Assembly: GCF_001305515.1 (NCBI RefSeq)
Contig: NZ_LJYW01000001.1
Span: forward strand, 5,610,101-5,674,100
Source: Prosthecodimorpha hirschii
Lineage (GTDB): Bacteria > Pseudomonadota > Alphaproteobacteria > Rhizobiales > Ancalomicrobiaceae
Reading direction: 5' to 3'
Length of the DNA stretch: 64,000 nucleotides
Of the stretch, positions 17,588 to 27,771 are shown piece after piece (position 1 is the first letter of the stretch; each line of letters opens with the position of its first letter). Both the position numbers and the translations under genes were made by a program. A model generated the notes under the pieces. It saw only the letters and a list, made by a program, of their open reading frames with translations, had not been told where the DNA came from and did not search any database.

Positions 17588-17774
17588 TCCGTTGCGGCTC
17601 GACCGCTTTGCCTTATCCGCAGGCGGGTACGAAAGTGGCATCTGCCCAGAAAGTGGGCGTCAGGGCCGCCCGGCCGGCGTCGCGCCGACGCCGTCCTTGC
17701 CGTCGACCGCGCCGGATCGGCGTGGCCCCGCCATTGCATTTCAACCGCCTCGTTCCACCCGGAGGTTCCCGCGC

Positions 17775-18833
17775 ATGTCGAAGTCCCTGTCCCTGCTTGC
17801 CGCCGGCCTTGCCGCCGCGCTGATCGGTGCCGCCCTGCCGGCGGCGGCCGAGGCGCCGACCTCGATCCGCATCGCCGGGAACTTCTCCTCGAATTCCAAG
17901 CATGTCGACAATATCGAGAAGCCCTTCTTCACGGCCCTGCCGACCACCACCGGCCTGAAGCTGGAGGTCAACTACAACCCGATGGACGTGGTCGGCGTGA
18001 AGGCGCAGGACGCGCTGCGCCTGCTCCGCTCGGGCGCCTTCGACGTGATGTCCGTGCAGATCGGCATGGCTTCGCGCGACGATCCCTTCTTCGAGGGGCT
18101 CGACCTGATCGGCGTCTCGACCAACATGGTCGACCTGAAGAAGGCGGTGGAATCCTACCGCGAGGCGTTCGACAAGCGCCTGCAGGAGAAGTTCAACGCC
18201 AAGGTGCTGACGCTGTGGCCGTTCGGGCCGCAGGTCTTCTACTGCAACGCCCCGATCAAGTCGCTCGACGACATGAAGGGCCTGAAGGTCCGCTCCTTCA
18301 CCCCGTCCATGGCGGCGCTGATCCAGACGCTCGGCGCCACGCCGGTGACGCTGCAGTTCTCGGAGGTCTATCCGGCGCTGCAGCGCGGCGTCGCCAATTG
18401 CGGCGTGACCTCGCCGACCTCGGGCAATTCCGGCAAGTGGCCGGAGGTCACCAGCCACTTCCTGCCCCTGTCGGTCTCCGGCTCGGTGCAGGGCCACTTC
18501 ATGAATCTCGACTACTGGAAGAAGTTCTCGCCCGCCGAACAGGCCAAGATCGCCGCGGCGTTCAAGACCATGGAAGACCAGATGTGGGCCCTGGCGGTGA
18601 CCGCCAACGAGGATGCGGCCAACTGCAATATCGGCAAGGAGCCCTGCAAGGAGGGCACCAAGGCCGGCATGACGCTGGTCGAAGTCTCCGCCGCCGACCA
18701 GAAGAAGCTCGACGACGCCGTGACCAAGGTGGTCCTGCCGATCTGGAAGGAAGCCTGCAACCGCGTCGATCCGGGCTGCTCCGAGACCTGGAACAAGACC
18801 GTCGGCGCCGCCCGCGGCTTCAAGATCGACTGA
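17775..18833 (+). CDS. TRAP transporter solute-binding protein (DctP-like)
   Basis: A 352-residue periplasmic receptor of a tripartite ATP-independent transporter. A Sec signal peptide covers about 1-25 (hydrophobic LLAAGLAAALIGAALPA ending AAAEA). The DctP fold is recognised from VRSFTPSMAALIQTLGATPV and the QFSEVYPALQRGVANCG segment, which carries the family's ligand-contact region. ATG 17775 follows a GGAGG site by 9 nt. Four or more cysteines near the C-terminus (NCNIGKEPCK, EACNRVDPGCSE) suggest disulfides. Works with the membrane subunits that follow. Confidence 0.92.
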   Translation: MSKSLSLLAAGLAAALIGAALPAAAEAPTSIRIAGNFSSNSKHVDNIEKPFFTALPTTTGLKLEVNYNPMDVVGVKAQDALRLLRSGAFDVMSVQIGMASRDDPFFEGLDLIGVSTNMVDLKKAVESYREAFDKRLQEKFNAKVLTLWPFGPQVFYCNAPIKSLDDMKGLKVRSFTPSMAALIQTLGATPVTLQFSEVYPALQRGVANCGVTSPTSGNSGKWPEVTSHFLPLSVSGSVQGHFMNLDYWKKFSPAEQAKIAAAFKTMEDQMWALAVTANEDAANCNIGKEPCKEGTKAGMTLVEVSAADQKKLDDAVTKVVLPIWKEACNRVDPGCSETWNKTVGAARGFKID

Positions 18834-19139
18834 CCGCAGTACCGGGCCGGCGGCGCCGTGATGTCGCGCCGGCGGCCCACCCCCGACCGGCCGGCATCCG
18901 ATCGGTCGGCATCCGATCGGCCGGCATCCGATCGGCCCGCCACCCGACCGACCGCCACCCGCTCGGCCCGCTGCCCGCCCGGGTATTGGGCCGACCGGAC
19001 GGTGTCCTGGGCGCTGTTTCCCGGACCGCCCGGCGGGGGGCATGGATCCGCCGCCGGCCGCACCACCGTTCTCCGGCGCAGAACCGGAGACCCCGCTGCC
19101 CTCTCCGCATCACTCCGAGCCGTGCCCCTGGAGGGCCCC
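18834..19139. other. Spacer between TRAP receptor and small membrane subunit genes
   Basis: About 306 bp of proline-codon-like GC-rich sequence. Contains a 15-bp tandem repeat and no gene with a credible ribosome-binding site. An open frame continuous with the DctQ-like gene exists but is low-complexity and not conserved-looking. Confidence 0.5.
18893..18937. repeat. 15-bp tandem repeat, three copies
   Basis: GGCATCCGATCGG(T/C)C begins at 18893, 18908 and 18923, giving three near-perfect units. Non-coding, within the spacer between the TRAP receptor and DctQ-like genes; degenerate versions continue for another 50 bp. Confidence 0.7.
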
Positions 19140-19730
19140 ATGGACAATCCCATCACGCGCGTCATCCAGCCGGTGGCGCGGCTCGCCGCCATTCTGTGCG
19201 GTTACGGCATCCTGCTCCTCGCCGTCGCGATCGGCGTCGAGGTGATCGGCCGCAAATGGTTCGCCTTCTCGCTGCAGGGCGTCGACGATTTCGGCGGCTT
19301 CGCGCTGGCCATCACGGCCGCGATCGGCGCCTCCTACACGCTCGCCCATCGCGGCCATACCCGGATCGACGTGTTCCTGCTGCGCATGCCGGCCTTCTGG
19401 CAGGCGGTGCTGAACGTCGCCGCCATGGTCACCTTCGCGGTCTTCGCGGTGTTCGCCTTCTTCCAGGCCGTCTCGGTCTGGCGGGAGAGCCAGCTCTTCA
19501 TGAGCGTCGCCGACAGCCCGCTGCAGACGCCGCTGATCTATCCGCAGGGCGCCTGGGTGTTCGGCCAGTTCCTGCTCGCGATCTTCGCGCTCGCCTTCGC
19601 GGTCCACGCGCTGCTGCTCTTCGCCGGCGACCGCAAGCGCCTCAACCGATTCTATGGCCCGGCCACCGTCGACGAGGAAGTCGAAGCCGAACTCGAGGCG
19701 CGGCGCGCCCGCGAAGGGACCCCGTCATGA
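19140..19730 (+). CDS. TRAP transporter small permease (DctQ-like)
   Basis: A 196-residue inner-membrane protein with four predicted spans and the DctQ signature region VDDFGGFALAITAAIGASYTL followed by HRGHTRIDVFLLR. ATG 19140-19142 is preceded by GGAGGG. Four-nucleotide ATGA overlap with the large subunit gene. Its charged C-terminal tail (EEVEAELEARRARE) is cytosolic. Confidence 0.9.
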   Translation: MDNPITRVIQPVARLAAILCGYGILLLAVAIGVEVIGRKWFAFSLQGVDDFGGFALAITAAIGASYTLAHRGHTRIDVFLLRMPAFWQAVLNVAAMVTFAVFAVFAFFQAVSVWRESQLFMSVADSPLQTPLIYPQGAWVFGQFLLAIFALAFAVHALLLFAGDRKRLNRFYGPATVDEEVEAELEARRAREGTPS

Positions 19731-21031
19731 TCACTGCGACCGGCGCCACGCTCGGCTTCTTCCTGATGATCGGCCTGATGGCCATCGGCCTGCACATCGC
19801 CTTCGTGATGTTCGCGATTGGCGCGCTCGGCGCCATCTTCTATCTCGGCACGCCGGCCCTGCTCGCCTTCGGCAACCAGTTCTGGGGCGCGACCAACAAT
19901 TTCGTCCTGGTCGCCATCCCGCTCTTCGTCCTGCTGGGTGAGATCCTGGTCAAGGCCGGCTTCACCGACCGCATGTACAAGGCGCTCGGCGACTGGCTGT
20001 CGCCGCTGCCGGGCGGCCTGCTGCACACCAATATCGGCGCCTCGGCCATGTTCGCCGCCGTATCGGGTTCGTCGGTGGCAACTGCCGCCACGATCGGCAC
20101 CGTCGCGCTGCCGGCCTTCCGCAACCGCGGCTACGACGACCGGCTGGTGCTCGGCACGGTCGCCGCCGGCGCCACGCTCGGCATCCTGATCCCGCCGTCG
20201 ATCAACATGATCATCTACGGCGCGATGACCAACACCTCGGTCGGCCAGCTCTATGCCGCCGGCGTCATCCCCGGCATCGTGCTGACGGGCCTGTTCATGC
20301 TGGTCACGATCGTGCTGTGCCGGCTGCGGCCGTCGCTCGCCGGCGAGCGGCTGCCGCCGGCGCCCCTGGCCGAGAAGATCGCCCGGCTCAAGGACCTGAT
20401 GCCGCCGCTGATCATCTTCGTCCTGGTGATGGGCTCGATCTATCTCGGCTGGGCCACTCCGACCGAATCCGCCGCCGTCGGGGTGATCGCCTCGTTGGCG
20501 CTCGCCGCCAGCGTCGGCCGGCTCAATTTCCGCATGCTGCACGAGTGCTTCATATCGACGGTCTCGGTGACGGCGATGATCATGCTGATCGCGGCCGCCG
20601 CCTTCTATCTGAACTTCGTGCTCGGCGTGATGGGCGTGCCGCAGGCGCTGGCCGCCATGATCAAGGGGCTCGGCGCCAACCAGACCGTCTTCCTGATCGT
20701 GATGACGGTCTTCTACCTGATCCTCGGCTGTTTCCTCGACGCGCTCGCCATGGTCATCGGCACCATCCCGATCGTCTTCCCGATCGCGCTGCAGATGGGC
20801 ATCGATCCGGTCTGGTTCGGCATCTATCTGGTGCTGATGGCCGAACTGGCTCTGATCACCCCGCCGGTCGGCATGAACCTCTACGTCGTCCAGGGCATCC
20901 GCGGGCGCGGCCTGATCACCGACGTGATCGTCGGCACGCTGCCCTATCTCTTCATGATGCTGTTGCTGGTCGTCATCCTGGTCGCCTGGCCGGGCCTGGC
21001 GCTCTGGCTGCCGCAGCAATTCTACAAGTGA
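19727..21031 (+). CDS. TRAP transporter large permease (DctM-like)
   Basis: A 434-residue sodium- or proton-coupled transport subunit with about 12 hydrophobic segments. DctM marks include GASAMFAAVSGSSVATAATIG, LGILIPPSINMIIYG and the late ALITPPVGMNLYVVQGI motif. Full family length. Completes the TRAP system with the preceding two genes; substrate presumably an anionic or zwitterionic compound handled by the flanking enzymes. Confidence 0.93.
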   Translation: MITATGATLGFFLMIGLMAIGLHIAFVMFAIGALGAIFYLGTPALLAFGNQFWGATNNFVLVAIPLFVLLGEILVKAGFTDRMYKALGDWLSPLPGGLLHTNIGASAMFAAVSGSSVATAATIGTVALPAFRNRGYDDRLVLGTVAAGATLGILIPPSINMIIYGAMTNTSVGQLYAAGVIPGIVLTGLFMLVTIVLCRLRPSLAGERLPPAPLAEKIARLKDLMPPLIIFVLVMGSIYLGWATPTESAAVGVIASLALAASVGRLNFRMLHECFISTVSVTAMIMLIAAAAFYLNFVLGVMGVPQALAAMIKGLGANQTVFLIVMTVFYLILGCFLDALAMVIGTIPIVFPIALQMGIDPVWFGIYLVLMAELALITPPVGMNLYVVQGIRGRGLITDVIVGTLPYLFMMLLLVVILVAWPGLALWLPQQFYK

Positions 21032-21038
21032 GGCGGCG

Positions 21039-21773
21039 ATGCGCCTTCTGGTGATGAATGCCAACACCACCGCCTTCGTGACCGAGCGGGCCGCCGAGGC
21101 GGCCCGCCGGCTGGCCTCGCCGGGCACCGAGATCGTCGCCGCGACCGGCGCCTTCGGGGCCGCCATCATGGCGAGCCGCACCGAATGCGCGATCGGCGAG
21201 CACGCCGCGGTCGACCTCGCGGCCCGCCATGCCGACGGCATCGACGGCGTCCTGATCGCGGTCTCCTACGATACCGGGCTCGGCGCGCTGCGCGAGATGC
21301 TGCCGGTTCCCGTGCTGGGCATGACCGAGGCGGCGCTGCTCGCCGCCTGCACGCTCGGCGGCTCGATCGGCCTCGTCTCCTTCGGGGCGCGGGTGCAGCC
21401 GATCTACCGCGAGCTGGTCGCCCGCTACGGGCTGTCCGGCCGCATCGCCGCCTGGACCAATCTCGAAACCACCGCCGCCTACAAGCCCGGCGACACGAGC
21501 GCGCTCGACGCGGACCTCGCCGAGGCGGCTTGCGCGCTGGCCGGGCAGGGGGCCGAGGTGGTCGTTCTGCTCGGGGCCGTCATGGCCGGTGCCTCGTTCC
21601 GGATAGAAGACAGGGTCCCGGTCCCGGTGCTCGACGGCATCCGGGCCGGCCTGCCTATGCTGGAGGCGCTGATCCGGATGCGACCGCTGAAGGCCCGGAC
21701 CGGCAGTTATGCCGGCCTGACCGGCCGGGCGCTGTCCGGCGTCGATCCGGCGATCGCCCGCCTGATCGGCTGA
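21039..21773 (+). CDS. Aspartate/glutamate/hydantoin racemase family protein
   Basis: A 244-residue protein of the hydantoin/allantoin racemase branch: opening LLVMNANTTAFVTERA (family NPNTS/NANTT type), a GVLIAVSYDTGLGALRE segment where hydantoin racemases have C-F-D-P-G, and LLGAVMAGA near the second catalytic position, where racemases have GCAGM. Both usual cysteine positions appear to be Ser or Ala, so racemase activity by the two-cysteine mechanism is doubtful. Starts 8 nt after the DctM stop and ends the operon. In this context it probably acts on a hydantoin-like ring or is a binding or sensor relative. Confidence 0.78.
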   Translation: MRLLVMNANTTAFVTERAAEAARRLASPGTEIVAATGAFGAAIMASRTECAIGEHAAVDLAARHADGIDGVLIAVSYDTGLGALREMLPVPVLGMTEAALLAACTLGGSIGLVSFGARVQPIYRELVARYGLSGRIAAWTNLETTAAYKPGDTSALDADLAEAACALAGQGAEVVVLLGAVMAGASFRIEDRVPVPVLDGIRAGLPMLEALIRMRPLKARTGSYAGLTGRALSGVDPAIARLIG

Positions 21774-21817
21774 CGCCGGCGGGGACCGGGGGCAGGGTGC
21801 CGGAAGGGCGCCCCCGC

Positions 21818-23023
<1,206 letters not shown>

Positions 23024-23510
23024 GTGATCCCTCCCTTGCGACGGCGCTGCCGCCTCGGACGCAGCCCCGACGATCGCAGCCTCGACGGTTCCGGCCCGCC
23101 CACGCTTTTGCAGTGCGGTATGGGATCGGCGTCGCATCGTCAATCCGTCCGGCGAAGCAGGGTGTCATGCGCGTTCGCAAGAGGCCCGTCCGGAAACCCG
23201 AAGCGCGCGGTCCCGGCCACCGATCGCGGTCGCGACGCGATCGTCCCTTCGCCGATCGAGAGGCGCTCGGACGGCATCGCGACCGAAGCGGACGCCCAAG
23301 CCCTGCGGTCCGGTTGCAGCCAGACCTGCAGCCTTTTGGCAATGAATGGGTAATGATGACGTAACGAAAATTCTGTTGTCTTTTCCGATCTTCCGCAGCG
23401 AAAATCAAAATTAAGCGGCCGCGGATAGGAATCATCCGTCGAGACAACGGCGATATGCTGCTCGTGTACAGCTATTTGAACTTGAATGCGATACAAAGAG
23501 GGGGTGTTCG
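23024..23510. other. Divergent promoter region between thiolase and lipoprotein genes
   Basis: About 487 bp. The right part (23340-23500) is clearly AT-rich compared with the genome, with runs such as ACGAAAATTCTG and AAAATCAAAATTAAG, and probably holds the promoter of the plus-strand lipoprotein gene. No gene is seen. Confidence 0.5.
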
Positions 23511-24533
23511 ATGCGTCTAGGGAAACGGGCGGGACTGGCAGTACTGGGAGGACTGGTCGCGGCGCTGCTGGCGGCATGCCAGCCTGAATCGCAGATGGGG
23601 CAGCCGGTCGCGAATGATGTCACGCCGCGCGCGGACTGCACGGTGATCGATACCGACTTCGATATCGACGACATGATGGCGATCCCGATCGTGATCGGAA
23701 ACCGCCACGTGGCGGCGATCATCACGTCGGAGGGCTATACGCGGGCCGAGGCCGGGGCCGCCGCCCTGTCGCGCCTGATCGCGGAGCCGGGCCAGCGCGC
23801 GATTCCCGTCATCGCCGGGGCGAACAGCGACCGCGATCCGGCCGATATCGCCAAGACCTGGCCGTGGCTGCAGTATTTCCGAAACGCCATGAACCGGGCG
23901 AACAACTTCCTCGCCGTCGCGCCGCCGATCGCCGCCAACAAGCCGGACTTCGTGGAGGCGCTGGTCGCCGCGACGTCGTCCTGCAAGACGGTCGACTTCG
24001 TGATGATCGGCAGCTACTCGTCCTTCGCCAAGTATAGCCCGGCACTGTCGACCAAGATCGCCCATGTCGTCAGCATGGGCAAGCCGATCGGAGACCCCGC
24101 GCAAAGGCCGGGCAATTTCTCCTTCAATTGCGAATACGATATGCCGGCCTGTGAACTGGCGACGCGGCAGATCAAGTCCTACAAGGGCATCTGGGTCGAC
24201 GTGCCGCGCAACAAGCCGGTGCGCTACGAACCGTCCCTGGCCATGGTCGAGGGCTTGAAGGATGCCGGTCTTCCGGGCACCCTGAAGGCCGCGCTCCTGG
24301 GCAAGCGCGATACCTGGGATCCGGTCAAGGTCGCCAAGGAAGCCGGCGGACCGGGCGGCCTCTCCCTGCTCTGGGACCAGAGCGCATCGCTCTATCTCCT
24401 GCACCCGGAGGCCTTCGTTCCGGTCGGCGGTCATTTCGAGCCGCGGCTCGTGGGCGATTCCGACGAGGCGACCCTGGCCTCCATGCGCCGGATGTGGACC
24501 GACGACACCAACCGGGCCGTCACCTACAAATAG
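23511..24533 (+). CDS. Nucleoside-hydrolase-like lipoprotein
   Basis: A 340-residue exported lipoprotein: lipobox LAAC with Cys23. The first motif DTDFDIDDMMAI (47-58) matches the calcium-binding DTDPGxDDxxAI of inosine-uridine nucleoside hydrolases, with Pro-Gly changed to Phe-Asp. All four acidic positions are kept, so calcium binding is plausible. The later motifs are divergent, so ribohydrolase activity is uncertain. GAGGGGG lies 9 nt upstream of ATG 23511. Monocistronic, with a terminator-like hairpin downstream. Likely location: periplasmic face of a membrane. Confidence 0.75.
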   Translation: MRLGKRAGLAVLGGLVAALLAACQPESQMGQPVANDVTPRADCTVIDTDFDIDDMMAIPIVIGNRHVAAIITSEGYTRAEAGAAALSRLIAEPGQRAIPVIAGANSDRDPADIAKTWPWLQYFRNAMNRANNFLAVAPPIAANKPDFVEALVAATSSCKTVDFVMIGSYSSFAKYSPALSTKIAHVVSMGKPIGDPAQRPGNFSFNCEYDMPACELATRQIKSYKGIWVDVPRNKPVRYEPSLAMVEGLKDAGLPGTLKAALLGKRDTWDPVKVAKEAGGPGGLSLLWDQSASLYLLHPEAFVPVGGHFEPRLVGDSDEATLASMRRMWTDDTNRAVTYK

Positions 24534-24567
24534 GCCGATCGAACCCGACGGTTATCGCTTCTCCCGT

Positions 24568-24608
24568 GCAGGCCCCGACCGTCCAGGTCGCCGGGCCTGC
24601 CGTTTTTT
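24568..24608 (+). terminator. Rho-independent terminator after the lipoprotein gene
   Basis: GCAGGCCC (24568-24575) pairs with GGGCCTGC (24593-24600), with an inner ACC/GGT extension, followed by CGTTTTTT. Placed 35 nt after the plus-strand stop codon. Confidence 0.85.
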
Positions 24609-24670
24609 GGGGGATCTTTTTCCGTCCGGGCCGGTCGGCGGTTCCGTCCGTCGGCCCGGCAACCGCAACA

Positions 24671-24721
24671 CCGAAACCGGCCGCGTTCGGATCCGTGTAG
24701 ATCGACCGCGGCCGGCTTCGG
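24671..24721. repeat. 15-bp imperfect inverted repeat between convergent genes
   Basis: CCGAAACCGGCCGCG (24671-24685) and CGCGGCCGGCTTCGG (24707-24721) form a GC-rich hairpin (one internal mismatch) just beyond the stop of the minus-strand hydrolase gene. It lacks a U-run, so it may be a weak terminator or a transcript-stabilising stem. Confidence 0.5.
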
Positions 24722-24741
24722 AGGCGTTCAGGCGCCCGGCG

Positions 24742-26136
24742 CTACTTGTTCAGGCTGGCGAACCACTCGACGACATTCTCCTGACCATCGAGCGTCGTCC
24801 CGTCGCCATAGAGCGAAGCCAGGAAGGTGCCGCGATGGCTGGCGCCCGCGACGGCCGCTCCGCTGGCAAACCGGCCGCCCGCCGCCAAGGCACGGCGCGA
24901 CATGGCCGGCCGGATCGCCTCGTCGGCCAATCCGTAGTAGAACCGGATCGGCGCGTCGTAGCGCTGGACATTGGCGATGTTGAGTCCGATCTGCCGCAGG
25001 AAGGCGCTGTTGCGATCGTCCGTGAAGCGGTCGAAGAACCCGGGCACGAGCAGGGTCTCGCCCGTCGGGAACGGCTTGGAGCGATCGAAGTCCAGGGCGT
25101 AGTCGGCCCAGTATTTGAGCGCGAGATCGTGGAATTCGGGCCGGGTCGCGCTTTTGATCAGTCCGTCCAGGCCATAATACTGCTGGTAGCTGCCCAGCGC
25201 GATGATCATGCAGAGCGAGATCCAGTTCGGCGCGGCCGGATAGTCCTTGGCGCCCTCGAGCGGCGGGAAGGTCTGGGCGCCGGCCCAGTAGCGCCAGGAT
25301 TCGGTCAGATCATTGAAGGGGCTCTGCACGGCCGAGGCCGTGATGGTCCGCGACTGACGGCGCAACTCCTGGTGCAGCCACTGGGTGTTGAGGGCACCCT
25401 GCGACCAGCCGTTCAGGAACAGCCGGCCGGGCTCCGCCTTGAGCGACTTCATCGCTTCGAGACCCACCTCCAGGATGTCCAGGCAGGTGCGCACGGTCGC
25501 ATCCTTGACCGCATAGGCCTCGCCGCGGCCGGCACGGAACGGACCCTTGCCGAGATAGTCGGCGGCGATCACCGCATAGCCTTGGGCGGCGAAGCGCTGG
25601 ATGTTGAACAGCGTTTCGAGCGAATCCTTCTCGTCGCTCATCCGATAGGCCGGATCGGCCAGGAGGACCATGTTGGACGGCACCTGATCGAAGGACAGGA
25701 TGGTGCCATGCTGCCAGGACAGCACCGGAAGCGGGCCGCTGACGCCGACCGGCAAGGCCAGAAGCCCGCTGATCTTGACCGCTTCGCCGGTCTCCGGAAC
25801 GGTCATCGTGGTCACGAGGCGATGCAGGTCGACATCGTAGCGGGCGCCGTGCTTGCGGCTGTCGAAGGCGGGCAGGATGACCGGGCGATTGAAGTGCGGG
25901 AAGGCCTCGGCCACCATGGCATCGAGGCGGCCAGCCGTGACGCGGGCCGTGGCGTCGATGAGCCCCTTGGCCTTGGTGCTGCCGTCGGCGCGGGCCGGCC
26001 CGGCCATCGACAGGCCGGCGACGACCGCGCAGGCGCCCTTCAGCAGGTCGCGCCGGCTGCCCGAGAGCGGCGCCCGCCCGCGGGTCGGTTCGGCAGCGGA
26101 TCCGGTCTGCGGAAGCGGTGTGGAGGATGCCGTCAT
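24742..26136 (-). CDS. Tat-exported alpha/beta hydrolase (secreted lipase/esterase-like)
   Basis: A 464-residue hydrolase. A Tat signal occupies about 1-50 (SRRDLLKGACAVV... ending AGPARA). The nucleophile elbow is GWSQG with Ser245; a late ASHRGT supplies the likely catalytic histidine. The SWQHGT strand and YAVIAADYLGKG segment resemble secretory lipases and bacterial extracellular esterases. The N-terminal frame is open further upstream, but ATG 26134-26136 is the last that leaves a normal signal peptide. Substrate unknown; monocistronic. Confidence 0.78.
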   Translation of the reverse strand: MTASSTPLPQTGSAAEPTRGRAPLSGSRRDLLKGACAVVAGLSMAGPARADGSTKAKGLIDATARVTAGRLDAMVAEAFPHFNRPVILPAFDSRKHGARYDVDLHRLVTTMTVPETGEAVKISGLLALPVGVSGPLPVLSWQHGTILSFDQVPSNMVLLADPAYRMSDEKDSLETLFNIQRFAAQGYAVIAADYLGKGPFRAGRGEAYAVKDATVRTCLDILEVGLEAMKSLKAEPGRLFLNGWSQGALNTQWLHQELRRQSRTITASAVQSPFNDLTESWRYWAGAQTFPPLEGAKDYPAAPNWISLCMIIALGSYQQYYGLDGLIKSATRPEFHDLALKYWADYALDFDRSKPFPTGETLLVPGFFDRFTDDRNSAFLRQIGLNIANVQRYDAPIRFYYGLADEAIRPAMSRRALAAGGRFASGAAVAGASHRGTFLASLYGDGTTLDGQENVVEWFASLNK

Positions 26137-26856
26137 GTAGGTTCGTCCTGTTCTCGGTTTTGGGCTCGAAGACATGGTCCCGCGCATTCCCATCGACGGT
26201 GATGCCGGTGTCCGGCGCGGAGCGAACGGCGGCCGCCGATCGCCTCGAGGCGCCCGGATCGGCGGGCCGTTGCCGGGGCGGTCCTTGCGAGCGATCGTAA
26301 GGGAAGGCCGGTTACCGATTGTGCTCTTGTCGGCCTCCGCGCTACCGCCATGTCGGGCCGGCGGTGCCGGCATCGGGCGGGGCGTGTCGGTCGGGGACGC
26401 TCCAACGAACAGGGATTGTCCAGCAAGCCGAGGGGATTACGCCCTGGCACGCGCGCGGTCGGGCGTCGGGCGCTTCGAGTGCGTCAAATAGACGCATGTA
26501 GGTTCGGCCATCCGGATTGTTTCCGAAAATTCAGAAAGCAATATATCTCAAAGGGATAATCAAGCACCCAAACCGGTCCCGTCGGAGCCTTCGCGCAGGC
26601 GGCCGCAACGGAATCGACTGCGCAAATGGCGCTGCATCGATGTGGCGACGCCGAGGTCGCCCGCTCGCGCACCGGTTCAGCGGCCGGTATGGCGTCGACC
26701 GCATCGTGCCGGACATTCGAACGCCGTGGCGGCGTCGGCAGACGTCGCCACGGCGCTGATCCTCGGCGGGATCGGGCCTGTCGGTTCCGCCGGGAGGGCG
26801 GGGGCGGAGAAGCGGACCGCCGGCACGCGGCCGCCCGTCGCGCCACCGCCGGCAGG
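26137..26856. other. 720-bp region without a supported gene
   Basis: Mostly GC-rich, with a distinctly AT-rich island at about 26500-26575 (GCAATATATCTCAAAGGG). Short open frames exist on both strands but lack ribosome-binding sites and show no recognisable protein. Presumably holds the hydrolase promoter and the end of the DUF892 transcript. Confidence 0.5.
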
Positions 26857-27363
26857 TCAGGCGGCGGCCTTTTTCGCCTTCGCCTTCGCGTTGGCGGAAG
26901 TGTCCGCCAGTCCGGTCAGGGCCTTGTCGGTCGACTTCTCCTCCGCGAGCGTCTCGGCGAGGAGCTTCGCCGCCTCGGACATGCCGAGATCCTGCGCCCA
27001 GCGATGCAGCGTGCCGTAGCGGGTCATCTCGTAGTGCTCGACCGCCTGGGCGGACGAGATCAGGCCGGCATCGAGGGCGGGCGAGCCCTTGTACTCTTCG
27101 AGGATGTCTTCGCCCTCTTCGAGGATGCCTTCGATCGCCGCGCAGGTCTTGCCGACGGCGCGCTTGCCGAGCAGTTCGAAGATCTGCTGCAGCCGCTCGA
27201 TCTGGCCCTGGGTCTCGTCGCGATGCTTCTCGAAGGCTGCCTTGAGTTCCGGCGACGTTGCGCCGCGCGCCATCTTCGGCAGCGCCTTCAGGATCTTCCG
27301 TTCCGCGTAGTAGATGTCCTTGAGGGTGTCCAAAAAGAGATCGTCGAGGGTCTTGGAGACCAT
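26857..27363 (-). CDS. DUF892 ferritin-like protein (YciE/YciF family)
   Basis: A 168-residue four-helix ferritin-like protein. Signature features are the opening TLDDLFLDTLKDIYYAE, the ILKALPKMA helix, a QGQIERLQQIFELLG helix and the AVEHYEMTRYGTL helix with the Glu/His ligands of a di-metal site. Family members are general-stress or osmotic-stress proteins of uncertain function. The C-terminal tail is lysine-alanine rich (AKAKAKKAAA). ATG 27361-27363 follows a GGAGG site. Upstream open frame is not part of the family. Confidence 0.9.
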   Translation of the reverse strand: MVSKTLDDLFLDTLKDIYYAERKILKALPKMARGATSPELKAAFEKHRDETQGQIERLQQIFELLGKRAVGKTCAAIEGILEEGEDILEEYKGSPALDAGLISSAQAVEHYEMTRYGTLHRWAQDLGMSEAAKLLAETLAEEKSTDKALTGLADTSANAKAKAKKAAA

Positions 27364-27471
27364 GATGGTGTCCTCCGGTTGGTTGAGGTTGGGGGCAGTG
27401 TTGATGTCGCAAGGGATGGCGTCCTCGCCTGGCCGCACCCGAAGCCCCGGCCGTTCGGTCAGGCGATCGGC

Positions 27472-27509
27472 GTTCGGTCGGGCTGGCGCCGTTCGGTCGG
27501 GCCGGCGCC
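27472..27509. repeat. 19-bp tandem repeat, two copies
   Basis: GTTCGGTCGGGCTGGCGCC at 27472-27490 and a near-identical copy at 27491-27509, upstream of the DUF892 gene; further GTTCGGTC words precede it. Non-coding. Confidence 0.6.
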
Positions 27510-27771
27510 GGGCGGGGCTCGACGGCGGCCGGCATGGCGTCGGCGCGATCGCGCGGTCGTCCCGTCCGGGGCGGCGGCCGCGCTCGCCATGAGGCCGCCG
27601 GTGCACGGCGGACGCCGGGGTGGAGGAATGGCGGCACAAGCCTCTTGCGCCGTTTCGGCGGACTTCTCCGGCCGTGACTTTGGTCTCTCTGGCACCGGCC
27701 CGATCGGCTTCGGCTTGGATTTTGCCCTCGGCTTCGCTCAGGCCGGCGCCTGCGGGGCCCGAGGGACGCCC

